From Bacteroidales bacterium (GTDB lineage Bacteria; Bacteroidota; Bacteroidia; Bacteroidales; F082), in contig JANJXG010000007.1 in the NCBI GenBank assembly GCA_024709145.1, positions 50,347 through 114,346 of the forward strand: a stretch of DNA of 64,000 nt, given 5' to 3'. The stretch's first letter is position 1, and every line of letters begins with the position of its first letter. The translations under genes were made by a program, and so were the position numbers. The notes beneath the pieces are model-generated. The model saw nothing but the letters and a program-made list of their open reading frames with translations. It did no database searches and was not told the DNA's origin. Of this stretch, positions 19,225-28,202 are shown in pieces.

Positions 19225-20388
19225 TTGAAATATATCTTTTACGCATTTGCCTTTACAATGGTCCTGGTCGCCAGACTGAATGCTCAGCCTGGGCCGCCTT
19301 TGCCAAACGACAATTACCAGGTTGAACTAAGGACTCACTACGGGTATTTTCTACATCATCATTTCGAACTTGAACGGTTCAACGCTCACTTTCCGGCCTT
19401 CGAGCTCGCTTTGCAACGACCAACATTCGGAAGACAGCGCTGGGAATCACTTTACGATTATCCCATTACCGGATTTGCAATTTATTATTCCGAGATGGGG
19501 AAATTCGATGAGCTTGGCAGCGTTGTTGCTGCCTACCCTTTCATCAGCTTTCCGCTGAACAGCGATGTCGATAACCGTCTAAACTTTAGATTGGGTGTTG
19601 GATTGGCTTGGTTAACAAATAAATACGATCCTGTTGATAATTATAAAAATTATGCAATTGGTTCCAATCTCAATGCGGCTGCCAGCATTTTTCTCGATTA
19701 CCGAAAAACACTGAGCCGAAGATTTGTTTTTATTGCAGCCGCAGGATTGACACATTTTTCAAACGGGTCAACTAAAACTCCCAATTTCGGCCTGAATATC
19801 CTGAGCGCAACAGCCGGCCTCACCTACTACCTGAACAGACCCAATCCCTACCTCGATAAAAAATTTCTACCCATTTTACGGCCTTTTGAATACGACAGCA
19901 AAAGAAGATTTTCGGTTGAACTCATGCAGACTTTTGGCACCCGCGATATGTCTCAGCAACTTGGCAAACGTTATTATGTAAGTAATACAGCCGCCCATTT
20001 TATGTTGCCTGTTTCCATGAAGGGGAAAATCGGCATCGGTCTGGAGCTAACCTGGGATGGTTCCGACAAAGGAATTCTTGATCAGCGTAAACTCATTGAG
20101 GGCCTCGATTTGTATGACAATAATTTCGACATTCTCAAGCCGGGCACAAGCATTGTGTATGAGATGATGCTATCAAGGGTTTCGTTTTTATTTCAACTGG
20201 GTTTTCACCTGGCTGGAGCTGAAAAGTCTGATGGGTATTTATATGAAAAGGTTGGGTTTAAGTACCATTTTACAAAACAGTTTTTTGGCACCATTGCGCT
20301 CACAGCACATGGAGGAAGGGCTGATTTTATTGGATATGGCATTGGTTATCGGTGGGATCACAAGTTCTATCTGAGAAAAAGACGTTAA
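19225..20388 (+). CDS. PagL-like acyloxyacyl hydrolase / lipid A 3-O-deacylase family
   Basis: A predicted outer-membrane barrel that removes a 3-O-linked acyl chain from lipid A. The PagL-type catalytic pair is visible in LTHFSNGS (His and Ser two residues apart). The protein is about 387 residues, much longer than Pseudomonas PagL (about 150), as in other Bacteroidota homologues. There is no usable ATG before the signal peptide. A TTG at 19225 gives MKYIFYAFAFTMVLVARLNA, a good signal peptide, while the longer frame starts at TTG 19198. The DUF2807 lipoprotein gene follows after 1 bp. Confidence 0.82.
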   Translation: MKYIFYAFAFTMVLVARLNAQPGPPLPNDNYQVELRTHYGYFLHHHFELERFNAHFPAFELALQRPTFGRQRWESLYDYPITGFAIYYSEMGKFDELGSVVAAYPFISFPLNSDVDNRLNFRLGVGLAWLTNKYDPVDNYKNYAIGSNLNAAASIFLDYRKTLSRRFVFIAAAGLTHFSNGSTKTPNFGLNILSATAGLTYYLNRPNPYLDKKFLPILRPFEYDSKRRFSVELMQTFGTRDMSQQLGKRYYVSNTAAHFMLPVSMKGKIGIGLELTWDGSDKGILDQRKLIEGLDLYDNNFDILKPGTSIVYEMMLSRVSFLFQLGFHLAGAEKSDGYLYEKVGFKYHFTKQFFGTIALTAHGGRADFIGYGIGYRWDHKFYLRKRR

Positions 20389-20389
20389 C

Positions 20390-21178
20390 ATGAAAAAAAT
20401 CATTTACCTGTTGATTCTGAGTCTTGGTGGTTTTTCTTGCGGAAAAACTTCCCTCGATTGCTTTTCCGATCCAGGCGAAATAAGCAGCGAAGTTCGAAGG
20501 ATTGACAGCAGCTTCACTCATCTGAATTTGTTTGACAACATCGATGTTGAACTTGTTTCGAGTAACCGGAACTTTGTGGAAGTAATTGCCGGTAAAAATC
20601 TTCTGGATGCCATTTCCACTGAATTTACCATTGATACGGTGATTATTGAACCTGTCACGCCTGATACAGAAGGAAGAAAAGACATTCAGAAAATTCTGTC
20701 GATCCGCAACAACAGTGCTTGCAGCTTCCTTAGAAACGATGAAAGACCCACCAAAGTAATCGTCTATTACACCACGTTGAAAGGTATAACTTATCGTTCC
20801 AATGGAAACCTGAAAACTTTGGGTGAGTTAAAAACTGATACTCTAAAGGTTGATATTTTTGAAGGTTCCGGAAGTATCGATCTGAATATCAACACTTATA
20901 TCTCCTACCTGAATTATCATTTTGGCACTGCAGATCTTCATGTTGACGGCAAATCGAATGTGAATTACATCTATCAGGTAAGCTATGGCCCCATTGATGC
21001 AGCCAGGCTGATTACCGGCTATACCTACCTCGAAAGTCGATCCGCTAACAGTTGCTACATACATGCTGACATTGCACTTGGCGCAACCATCAATGGTCCC
21101 GGAAATATTTATTATACAGGTTCACCAGAAATATCCTTGATTGGAACCGGTAGCGGGAAGCTGATTAATAACAATTAA
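20390..21178 (+). CDS. DUF2807 (head GIN domain) lipoprotein
   Basis: A 262-residue predicted lipoprotein; the signal peptide ends in lipobox GFSC with Cys at 17. The body matches the DUF2807 putative auto-transporter adhesin/head-GIN fold: a right-handed beta-solenoid with repeating short strands (VDIFEGSGSIDLNI; ATINGPGNIYYTGSP; LIGTGSGKL). Function in the family is unknown. Start follows the deacylase stop by one base, so the two are co-transcribed, and a terminator hairpin follows directly. Confidence 0.85.
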   Translation: MKKIIYLLILSLGGFSCGKTSLDCFSDPGEISSEVRRIDSSFTHLNLFDNIDVELVSSNRNFVEVIAGKNLLDAISTEFTIDTVIIEPVTPDTEGRKDIQKILSIRNNSACSFLRNDERPTKVIVYYTTLKGITYRSNGNLKTLGELKTDTLKVDIFEGSGSIDLNINTYISYLNYHFGTADLHVDGKSNVNYIYQVSYGPIDAARLITGYTYLESRSANSCYIHADIALGATINGPGNIYYTGSPEISLIGTGSGKLINNN

Positions 21179-21180
21179 AA

Positions 21181-21201
21181 AAGCCGCTGGGTCGGCGGCT
21201 T
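21181..21201. terminator. Bidirectional terminator between DUF2807 and proS genes
   Basis: Perfect 7-bp stem AAGCCGC / GCGGCTT with a 7-nt loop, flanked by an A-run on the left and T-rich sequence on the right, between convergent genes. It can serve both strands. Confidence 0.8.
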
Positions 21202-21224
21202 TCTATCTTTTAAAAAATACTGAC

Positions 21225-22697
21225 TTAATAAGAACGGGCAAACACAACCCGGCGGGCGGAGGGTTTCCCTGAAAAGACACATTTTCCTGCTTCTGCTTCT
21301 CCGTCGAAAGGAATTAGGCGTATGGTAGCCTTGGTTTCATCCTTTATGAATTGCTCGGTCTCAGCGGTTCCATCCCAATGGGCTTCAATAAAGCCACCCT
21401 TTTCGATTTGGATCTTAAACTCTTCCCAGCTATCCACCTTAAAAGTATTGGCAGTGCGGAAATCAAGCGCTTTCTGAAACAGATTTTGCTGAATCTGATC
21501 GAGGAGATGACTTATTTTTTGGTCAATATCCTGTATGTGAAGCACTTCTTTTTCAAGTGTATCCCTTCGTGCAACTTCCACCGTGCCATTCTCAAGGTCT
21601 CTCGGTCCGATAGCCAATCTGACCGGCACACCCTTGAACTCCCACTCGTTAAATTTAAATCCGGGTTTCTGGGTATCACGATCATCCAGTTTGACCCTCA
21701 GACCTAGTTTTTCAAGTTGTTTTTTGATTTCCAGCCCCTTGTCGCAGATAGCCCGGTATTGTTCCTCATTGCGGTAAATGGGGACTATCACAACTTGTAT
21801 CGGTGCAAGTTTTGGAGGTAATACAAGTCCGTTGTCATCAGAATGAGTCATAACAAGTGCACCCATCAGCCGGGTTGAAACACCCCATGAAGTCGCCCAG
21901 ACATGTTCGAGTTTGTTTTCTTTACTTAAAAACTGAACATCGAAAGCTTTGGCAAAATTCTGGCCTAAAAAGTGGGAGGTGCCTGCCTGCAAAGCCTTAC
22001 CATCCTGCATCATGGCTTCGATACAATAAGTTTCGACAGCACCTGCAAAGCGTTCGTTGGCCGATTTAACACCTTTCAGCACAGGGATTGCCATCCATGA
22101 TTCGGCAAATTCGGCATAAACGCGTAACATCTGTTCTGCCTCAGCCACAGCTTCTTCCCTCGTGGCATGGGCGGTGTGACCTTCCTGCCAGAGAAACTCT
22201 GCTGTGCGTAAAAACAACCTTGTCCGCATCTCCCAACGCACCACATTGGCCCATTGATTGATCAACAACGGAAGGTCGCGGTAGGATTGAATCCAGCCAC
22301 GGTAAGTATCCCAGATGATCGTTTCACTCGTAGGCCTGACAATGAGCTCTTCTTCGAGCTTTGCAGCTTCATCCACCACGATGCCTTTCCCGTTTTCATC
22401 GTTTTTCAGCCTGTAATGTGTGACAACCGCACATTCCTTGGCAAAGCCTTCAACATGACTGGCTTCCTTACTGAAAAATGATTTAGGAATAAACAAGGGG
22501 AAATATGCATTTTGATGACCGGTGTCCTTAAACATTTTGTCGAGTTCGGCCTGCATCCGCTCCCAAATGGCATAACCGTAAGGTTTAATAACCATGCAGC
22601 CTCTCACAGCTGAATTCTCGGCCAGGTCAGCTTTTGTAACGATATCGGTATACCATTGAGAATAATTTTCTTCCCTAGTGCTTAAATCTTTCGCCAT
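21225..22697 (-). CDS. proS: Prolyl-tRNA synthetase (short, archaeal/eukaryotic-like type)
   Basis: Charges tRNA-Pro. At 490 residues it lacks the inserted editing domain of the E. coli form and resembles the ProS type 3 found in Bacteroidota. Class II motifs are visible: motif 2 around [20 protein letters not shown] and motif 3 near the serine/glycine stretch before residue 300. The C-terminus ends in ARSY with the archaeal-like zinc/C-terminal domain. A promoter box lies about 50 bp upstream. Monocistronic between two convergent or divergent neighbours. Confidence 0.96.
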   Translation of the reverse strand: MAKDLSTREENYSQWYTDIVTKADLAENSAVRGCMVIKPYGYAIWERMQAELDKMFKDTGHQNAYFPLFIPKSFFSKEASHVEGFAKECAVVTHYRLKNDENGKGIVVDEAAKLEEELIVRPTSETIIWDTYRGWIQSYRDLPLLINQWANVVRWEMRTRLFLRTAEFLWQEGHTAHATREEAVAEAEQMLRVYAEFAESWMAIPVLKGVKSANERFAGAVETYCIEAMMQDGKALQAGTSHFLGQNFAKAFDVQFLSKENKLEHVWATSWGVSTRLMGALVMTHSDDNGLVLPPKLAPIQVVIVPIYRNEEQYRAICDKGLEIKKQLEKLGLRVKLDDRDTQKPGFKFNEWEFKGVPVRLAIGPRDLENGTVEVARRDTLEKEVLHIQDIDQKISHLLDQIQQNLFQKALDFRTANTFKVDSWEEFKIQIEKGGFIEAHWDGTAETEQFIKDETKATIRLIPFDGEAEAGKCVFSGKPSARRVVFARSY

Positions 22698-22747
22698 TGA
22701 TACTTTGGTATAATATTTGTATTTTTACAACTAAATTTTTAACACGG

Positions 22748-22755
22748 CAAAAGTA
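22748..22755 (-). promoter_or_regulatory. -7 promoter box for proS
   Basis: Minus strand reads TACTTTTG, 51 bp before the proS ATG. Confidence 0.58.
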
Positions 22756-22802
22756 CGAAAACCATGCAGATTTCAAGCATAAATATAAGGAAGGGTCTCA
22801 AA

Positions 22803-24236
22803 ATGAAAACTACAAAGCTATCGATCTTTGCACTGCTGCTGGCTCTTGGCGGGTGCTCAACGAGTGGTCTCGTTTATGATGATGTTTATTATTCGCGCAA
22901 GGACGCCGGTCAAAATCAGTCAAATGAAGTGGCTGCTGTTTCAAAACCAGCTGCTGCAACCACGCCGAGCACCAACAGTGAGTATGAGTATCAAACCTAT
23001 TATGAAACAACGCCTGCCCAGGAACAGGTGGCCATGAATCCTGAAGCAGTTTATTCAACAACTGAAACAGTGGTTGAGCCTGACGGCACAAGTTATTCAA
23101 CTACCGAAACTTATTATGACTCGGAGTATGCACAGCGTATCCGGCGATTTAACAACGGAGGAAGCTCATTTGGCTATTATGACGGTTACAATACCGGTTG
23201 TTTCGATTGTTACAACGGCTCCTTCTCGATGGGATTTGGATACCCTTATGGTCTTTCTTTCGGATTCAATTACGGATGGCCTTATTATTCCGGTTATTCA
23301 CCTTATTGGGGCTACGATCCGTTCTGGGGAAGTCCTTGGGGCTGGGGCTGGGGTGGCTCGTATGGTTTTTACAGCGGATATTACAATGGTTATTACAACG
23401 GATTCTGGGATGGCTATTACTATGGAAATGGCTGGTATGGTGACTATTACCCATCCTACCGCCCACGCACTTTGTATGGTCACCGTGGAAGCAACAACAG
23501 CGGATCAACCATCCCGGGCCGCGGTATTAACAGACCATCCACTGAAAATACAACTTACAGCACACCAAGAGGAGACAGGTCAACCTCCTCAGGCAATACA
23601 ACAAGCGGATTAACAAAAGACAACATTACCACATCCGGCTCCGACAGAGGTGCAACGGTGAATAATCGCCCCGGAAGGGAAACACCGGCAGGTGATCGTG
23701 TAAACAGACCTCAAACGCAGGATAAGTCAGCAAAACCTGTTCAAACAAGGCCTTCGGCTCAACAAAAAGTCAATGAATACCGCGACCGCTACCAACGTCC
23801 CTCAAGCAATGGAACCAGGGAATCACGCTATGAAAGACCTAAATCATATACATCACCGGCCGTACGTCAACCCAAATCGAGCAGTGAATATGTAAGACCT
23901 CAGTCATCCGGCACCAGCCCTGCTCAGCGGGAGACACGCAGCACGGTGAATCCCAATACCCAAACTGCAAGACCTTTGTCGACACCACAACGTACCAACA
24001 GTGAAGGAAGGGTGTCGCAACCATCGAGAAGCAGCAGCCAGGGCAGCAATACTTCTTCGCGTACTGTCAGCCAGCCCTCCAGAAGCTCTTCATCCGGATC
24101 TTCGGGCAACAGCTCCTACTCACCTTCCAGAAGTTCATCTTCTGGTAGTGGGTCTTCCGGTACCCGCAGTTCAGGTTCGTCCGGAAGCAGTTCTTCGGGC
24201 AGCAGCCGTGGAAGTTCATCAGGCGGCCGCAGGTAA
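22803..24236 (+). CDS. Low-complexity lipoprotein: Gly/Tyr/Trp-rich middle, Ser/Arg-rich tail
   Basis: A 477-residue predicted lipoprotein of no recognised family. The start at 22803 gives MKTTKLSIFALLLALGGC with lipobox LGGC (Cys18); the frame opens 39 bp earlier, but that would bury the signal. Residues about 105-215 are a dense Tyr/Gly/Trp/Phe/Pro array (YYNGYYNGFWDGYYYG and similar). Residues 215-400 are Arg/Pro/Thr/Ser-rich and probably disordered. The last 80 residues are almost pure Ser/Gly/Arg. The C-terminal DNA is highly repetitive, which creates long false frames on both strands. Possibly surface-exposed or adhesive; function unknown. Confidence 0.82.
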   Translation: MKTTKLSIFALLLALGGCSTSGLVYDDVYYSRKDAGQNQSNEVAAVSKPAAATTPSTNSEYEYQTYYETTPAQEQVAMNPEAVYSTTETVVEPDGTSYSTTETYYDSEYAQRIRRFNNGGSSFGYYDGYNTGCFDCYNGSFSMGFGYPYGLSFGFNYGWPYYSGYSPYWGYDPFWGSPWGWGWGGSYGFYSGYYNGYYNGFWDGYYYGNGWYGDYYPSYRPRTLYGHRGSNNSGSTIPGRGINRPSTENTTYSTPRGDRSTSSGNTTSGLTKDNITTSGSDRGATVNNRPGRETPAGDRVNRPQTQDKSAKPVQTRPSAQQKVNEYRDRYQRPSSNGTRESRYERPKSYTSPAVRQPKSSSEYVRPQSSGTSPAQRETRSTVNPNTQTARPLSTPQRTNSEGRVSQPSRSSSQGSNTSSRTVSQPSRSSSSGSSGNSSYSPSRSSSSGSGSSGTRSSGSSGSSSSGSSRGSSSGGRR

Positions 24237-24306
24237 AGCATTGATTGCAAAAGCTTTCCTGGCCCTACTACACATCAACAATCGTTAATCCTTAAAACAT
24301 CAAACA

Positions 24307-25770
24307 ATGAAAAAGATCGTTGTTCTCATCCTGACTTTAACCATCACAACTGGTTTATGGGCTCAAAATGAAACAGATGCCCTTAGGTTTTCACAGTCAT
24401 TTTATCAGGGCACTGCACGAAGCATGGCCATGGGCGGCGCCTTTGGAGCACTGGGTGCTGATTTCTCTTCACTGAGCACCAATCCCGCAGGAATCGGACT
24501 CTACCGAAGCAATGAGTTCTCTCTCAGCCCGACTATTCTCAACTCCAGAACCGAATCAACCTACAATGGAATGTTTGGCGATGATGTAAGATCCAATTTT
24601 TCATTGGGTAACATGGGTTTCATCATCACGAATAAAGTCCCTGAAGGAAAAAGTAGCACCCCCTGGAAATTTTATCAGTTTGGTGTTGGCATGAACCGCA
24701 CCAACGCTTTTCATAACCGAAGCTTCATTCAGGGCGACAACCCCGATCACTCCAAAGTGGACGTTTACCTCGACAGGGTTTGGAATACCTATCCTGAAGA
24801 CATTGAAAGCCAGTTTCCCTACGACCTCTATCCTGCCTGGTATGTTTATGTGCTCGATACCGTGCGCGACAATGATGGGAATCTACTGTATACCAGTCCA
24901 GTCCCTGCAGGTGGTATCCGACAGTTTGAAAACGTAAATACATGGGGATCAACCAATGAGTGGCTATTCAGCGGAGGCGCTAACCTGGGTGACAAACTCT
25001 TTATAGGTGCCACCCTCGGTCTTCCGTATGTGCGTTATTTTAAAGAATCAACCTATACAGAAAGGGATATGAATGATGATTTCGCAGGTTTCGAAGAATG
25101 GAGCTATAGTGAAACCATCGAAAGCCGTGGAATGGGTATCAACCTGAAAGTAGGCTTCATTGTTTGGCCGGTCGAATGGCTGCGCCTGGGAGCTGCCATT
25201 CACACCCCTACTTATTTTGCCGAAATGCAGGATGTTTGGTACACCACTACCTCCGCACGCCTCGAGCCTGACTATAATGTTAAGACCTCACCAACCGGTG
25301 AATATCTCTACGATATTACCACCCCGCTTCGGGCTATTGGCAGTGCTGCTTTTATCTTTGGAAAATACGGATCATTAAGTGCTGATTACGAATATGTTGA
25401 TTACAGCAAAATGAGATTAAGGGCGCCGGATTACAGCTTCACAAGCGAAAATCAAAACATCCGTGACTTTTACACTTCAACGCATAACCTTCGTATCGGA
25501 ACAGAATGGCGTGTGAATCAGTTTAATTTCAGAGGTGGGTATGCCATGTATGCCAGTCCGTATGTTGATGACATCAACGATGGCATGAGGCGCAACATTT
25601 CGGTAGGAATCGGATACAATGAGAAGCATTTCAGCCTCGACCTCGCCTACATCAATGGACGGATGAATCAGGATTATTACCTTTACACCTCTCAAAACTA
25701 TTCAACCAATGTCACTGAGCAAACTCAGAAAATAAATCAGTTTGTTTTGACAACAAGGTTCAAACTTTAA
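24307..25770 (+). CDS. FadL/OmpP1-type outer-membrane transport protein
   Basis: A 487-residue beta-barrel with a signal peptide ending at about 19 (GLWAQ). The N-terminal plug-like segment SMAMGGAFGALGADFSSLST, then NPAGIGLYR, is the hallmark of the OmpP1/FadL/TodX family, which passes hydrophobic compounds across the outer membrane. It ends in an aromatic strand (FVLTTRFKL). In Bacteroidota such proteins are often loosely annotated as hemin receptors. It follows the low-complexity lipoprotein gene by 70 bp on the same strand and may be co-transcribed. Ligand unknown. Confidence 0.87.
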   Translation: MKKIVVLILTLTITTGLWAQNETDALRFSQSFYQGTARSMAMGGAFGALGADFSSLSTNPAGIGLYRSNEFSLSPTILNSRTESTYNGMFGDDVRSNFSLGNMGFIITNKVPEGKSSTPWKFYQFGVGMNRTNAFHNRSFIQGDNPDHSKVDVYLDRVWNTYPEDIESQFPYDLYPAWYVYVLDTVRDNDGNLLYTSPVPAGGIRQFENVNTWGSTNEWLFSGGANLGDKLFIGATLGLPYVRYFKESTYTERDMNDDFAGFEEWSYSETIESRGMGINLKVGFIVWPVEWLRLGAAIHTPTYFAEMQDVWYTTTSARLEPDYNVKTSPTGEYLYDITTPLRAIGSAAFIFGKYGSLSADYEYVDYSKMRLRAPDYSFTSENQNIRDFYTSTHNLRIGTEWRVNQFNFRGGYAMYASPYVDDINDGMRRNISVGIGYNEKHFSLDLAYINGRMNQDYYLYTSQNYSTNVTEQTQKINQFVLTTRFKL

Positions 25771-25791
25771 ATAGTGATAGAATTAAATGAA

Positions 25792-25824
25792 AAGCCTGTC
25801 AACATATAACGACGGGCTTTTTTT
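25792..25824. terminator. Bidirectional terminator after the FadL-type gene
   Basis: A 9-bp stem AAGCCTGTC / GACGGGCTT (one G-T wobble), 10-nt loop, followed by TTTTTT on the plus strand. The last bases overlap the stop codon of the convergent TPR gene. Confidence 0.82.
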
Positions 25825-27325
25825 ATGGGATATTCTTTTCAATACGCTTCAGACCAGCCTGAGCCCTTGCGTGAATACCATTCCGATATTCTTCAGGACG
25901 GAAGGATAAACAAGTTTTGAACATCATGTGAGCTTCCGGAAACCGGCCCTGTTGTTCCAGCATCTCAGCAGAGAACAAGGCTGCATTTGCTGCAAAATAT
26001 AAAGGTGAGGATTTTCCGGAACGTATTGTCAGCGAATAGTATTTCAAAGCTTCGGACTCATTCCCCAACGCCTGAAAAACCCTACCCATGCGATACCAAT
26101 ATTCAAGGTTTTCATCAACCGACAATTCTGCCTGATTCAAACCTGCTTTATACAAAATTTCCCGTGCACGGCTGTAATAGCCTCCATCAAACAAAAGCCT
26201 GGCTTTGAGAAGGTACTCATGGGGTGCCACACCCTGCGTTGCCTCCCTCACTGCTTGCTTATCCGATTCAACCTGCAAGCCCTCGATTGTCGTCAACTTG
26301 CTCATTTGCTGGTGATAAGCCTGCTCGTCTCCTTGCAGCAAACTGATCCACGCCAGCTTTCTCCTGGCATCAGCCTTGTAATTGATTCCACGAAAACGGG
26401 TCAGGAAACGGTTATAAATCTCCCCGGCTGAATAGTCCAGCTGCCTGAGTCTGGCCTCAGCCTCCAAGAAGTCGAGGTAATAAAAATGAGCTTCTGATGC
26501 ATGTTGATGCCCATGTCTCCTCGAAAGTGTCTTTAGCGCGGCTTCATTCTTACCGCTACGCATCTCGATATTGGCCCGGGCATAAATCATCAAGGGACTG
26601 GCAAAGTCGCTATCCTCGAATGACCTCACTAACAAAACAGTACTTTCCTTATCGGGATTGAGAGTCATTTCTAAAAAGCTCAGATAAAACAACACTTCCG
26701 GCCGGATGAGCTGTGCCAGCTGGTCAGATTCACTTTTTTGCAGCAAATCATACAACATTTGTTTGCCTTTATCGACATCACCCTCCATGGAAACAAGCCT
26801 TACAACCCATTGATATTGAGGCGGTACACTACCAGTTAAAGCATAGAGCAAGCCATATGGCAGTTCATTGAGTAGCAGTTCCGGAAATTTTATACGGTTT
26901 TGCGTGAGAAGGAGAAAAGCTTTTCGAAGCTCAAAGGCAGCACTGTAGTGCTCGCCGAATTTAGTTCGTTCGGCAGCCGATTGCAGGTAAATCGTAGCTT
27001 GTGACCACAACTTCAGCGCATTTGTATCGCTCACAGCAGCGATTTTCTCCAGTCGGATTCTCTTTTGCTGCTGAAACTTATCATGCAGGGCCTTTTCTTC
27101 GCGCACAAAGACCTGGATAAAATCGAAATAACTTTCAATGACGTGGGGCAAAATGTTGGCTGGATTTGAAACTTTTTCTTTTCGGATTTCATGTTCCATC
27201 CCGGCACGATCAAGCCTGAAAGCATCGCGGTAGGCATTCATGACCTCAGTCGAAAAAACGAGTGTTTGCGCTTCTGCCGCAAGGCACAGAAGAAATAAAA
27301 AAATGACGCCAACCTTTTTGATCAT
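25823..27325 (-). CDS. Exported TPR-repeat protein
   Basis: A 500-residue protein with a signal peptide (MIKKVGVIFLFLLCLAAEAQ) and helical repeats along most of its length. The clearest TPR motifs are near the C-terminus (YYSRAREILYKAGL; WYRMGRVFQALGNESEALKYY; AANAALFSAEMLEQQGRFPEA). The start at 27325 was chosen because the longer frame begins upstream of the lipid-free signal and runs into the preceding terminator. Such periplasmic TPR proteins are scaffolds. No enzymatic domain is seen and I cannot assign a specific role. Confidence 0.82.
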   Translation of the reverse strand: MIKKVGVIFLFLLCLAAEAQTLVFSTEVMNAYRDAFRLDRAGMEHEIRKEKVSNPANILPHVIESYFDFIQVFVREEKALHDKFQQQKRIRLEKIAAVSDTNALKLWSQATIYLQSAAERTKFGEHYSAAFELRKAFLLLTQNRIKFPELLLNELPYGLLYALTGSVPPQYQWVVRLVSMEGDVDKGKQMLYDLLQKSESDQLAQLIRPEVLFYLSFLEMTLNPDKESTVLLVRSFEDSDFASPLMIYARANIEMRSGKNEAALKTLSRRHGHQHASEAHFYYLDFLEAEARLRQLDYSAGEIYNRFLTRFRGINYKADARRKLAWISLLQGDEQAYHQQMSKLTTIEGLQVESDKQAVREATQGVAPHEYLLKARLLFDGGYYSRAREILYKAGLNQAELSVDENLEYWYRMGRVFQALGNESEALKYYSLTIRSGKSSPLYFAANAALFSAEMLEQQGRFPEAHMMFKTCLSFRPEEYRNGIHARAQAGLKRIEKNIP

Positions 27326-27340
27326 GGTGTAAAAATACAA

Positions 27341-27365
27341 AAAGGGAGCCGAAGCGGCTCCCTTT
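27341..27365 (-). terminator. Terminator after the zinc-ribbon protein gene
   Basis: An 11-bp perfect stem AAAGGGAGCCG / CGGCTCCCTTT with a 3-nt loop. On the minus strand it continues into TTTTTGTATTTTT. It separates the zinc-ribbon gene from the TPR gene. Confidence 0.85.
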
Positions 27366-27390
27366 TCATGAATATAAGCAATTTGTATCT

Positions 27391-28188
27391 TTAGTTGTAT
27401 TTGTCAGCGATTTCCTGGTCAACCAATATTCGGCCGCAATATTCGCAAACAATGACTTTTTTGTGCATCCGGATGTCGAGCTGATGCTGAGGCGGAATTT
27501 TGTTGAAACACCCACCACAGGCGTCCCTTTCGATCTGCACAACAGCCAGCCCATTGCGTGCATTGAGCCTGATGCGTTTGTATGCCACGATAAGCCTGTC
27601 TTCGATCTGGCTTTCATGTTTTCCTGCCTGTTCGATCAGGTCTTCTTCTTCTTTTTCAGTTTCTTCGATGATGGACTGAAGTTCGTTCTTCTTCACTTCG
27701 AGATCGCCCAAACGTTCATCCAGGCGTAAACGGGCAGCAGCAATTTCGCGTTGCAAATCTTCGATCTTAGCCTGAAACTCCCTGATTCTTTTTTCCGAGA
27801 GCTGAATCTCAAGATTTTGAAACTCGATTTCTTTCGACAAAGAGTCGTATTCACGGTTGTTTCTCACATTCATTTGTTGCTCTTCATATCTTTTGATGAG
27901 CACATTGCTGTCTTTGATGGCCAGCTTTTTATCAGCAACGTTCTGATTGAGTGCAATGGTTTCATTCTCAAAATTCTCGATCCTGGTTTCAAGACCAGCA
28001 ATTTCGTCTTCAAGATCCTGAACCTCCAAAGGCAACTCGCCTCTGATGATCCTGATCCTGTCGATTTGAGAATGGATCTGCTGCAGCGCATAAAGTGAGA
28101 CTAGTTTCCGCTCAACGCTGATTTCAACTGGTTCGTCGGTTGCTGCATGGCTCATTTTCAGTCTGTCAGCTTGGTTTTCTTTCGACAT
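27391..28188 (-). CDS. Coiled-coil protein with C-terminal C4 zinc ribbon
   Basis: A 265-residue cytoplasmic protein of the CT398/DUF164-like family. Residues about 30-200 form a long antiparallel coiled-coil hairpin. The C-terminus carries CGGCFNKI, then 20 residues on CEYCGRIL, a four-cysteine zinc ribbon. Chlamydial CT398 binds sigma-54 and secretion components, but the role in Bacteroidota is not established. It lies 14 bp downstream of the Nif3-type gene, a pairing common in the phylum, so they are co-transcribed. A strong terminator follows. Confidence 0.9.
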   Translation of the reverse strand: MSKENQADRLKMSHAATDEPVEISVERKLVSLYALQQIHSQIDRIRIIRGELPLEVQDLEDEIAGLETRIENFENETIALNQNVADKKLAIKDSNVLIKRYEEQQMNVRNNREYDSLSKEIEFQNLEIQLSEKRIREFQAKIEDLQREIAAARLRLDERLGDLEVKKNELQSIIEETEKEEEDLIEQAGKHESQIEDRLIVAYKRIRLNARNGLAVVQIERDACGGCFNKIPPQHQLDIRMHKKVIVCEYCGRILVDQEIADKYN

Positions 28189-28202
28189 AGTATATTGGGT
28201 TT

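Noticed and set aside
23074..23613. Long alternative frames inside the low-complexity lipoprotein gene
   Set aside because: They arise from the repetitive GC-skewed codons of the real gene. They have no signal, domain or start context, while the lipoprotein frame has a clean signal peptide and lipobox.
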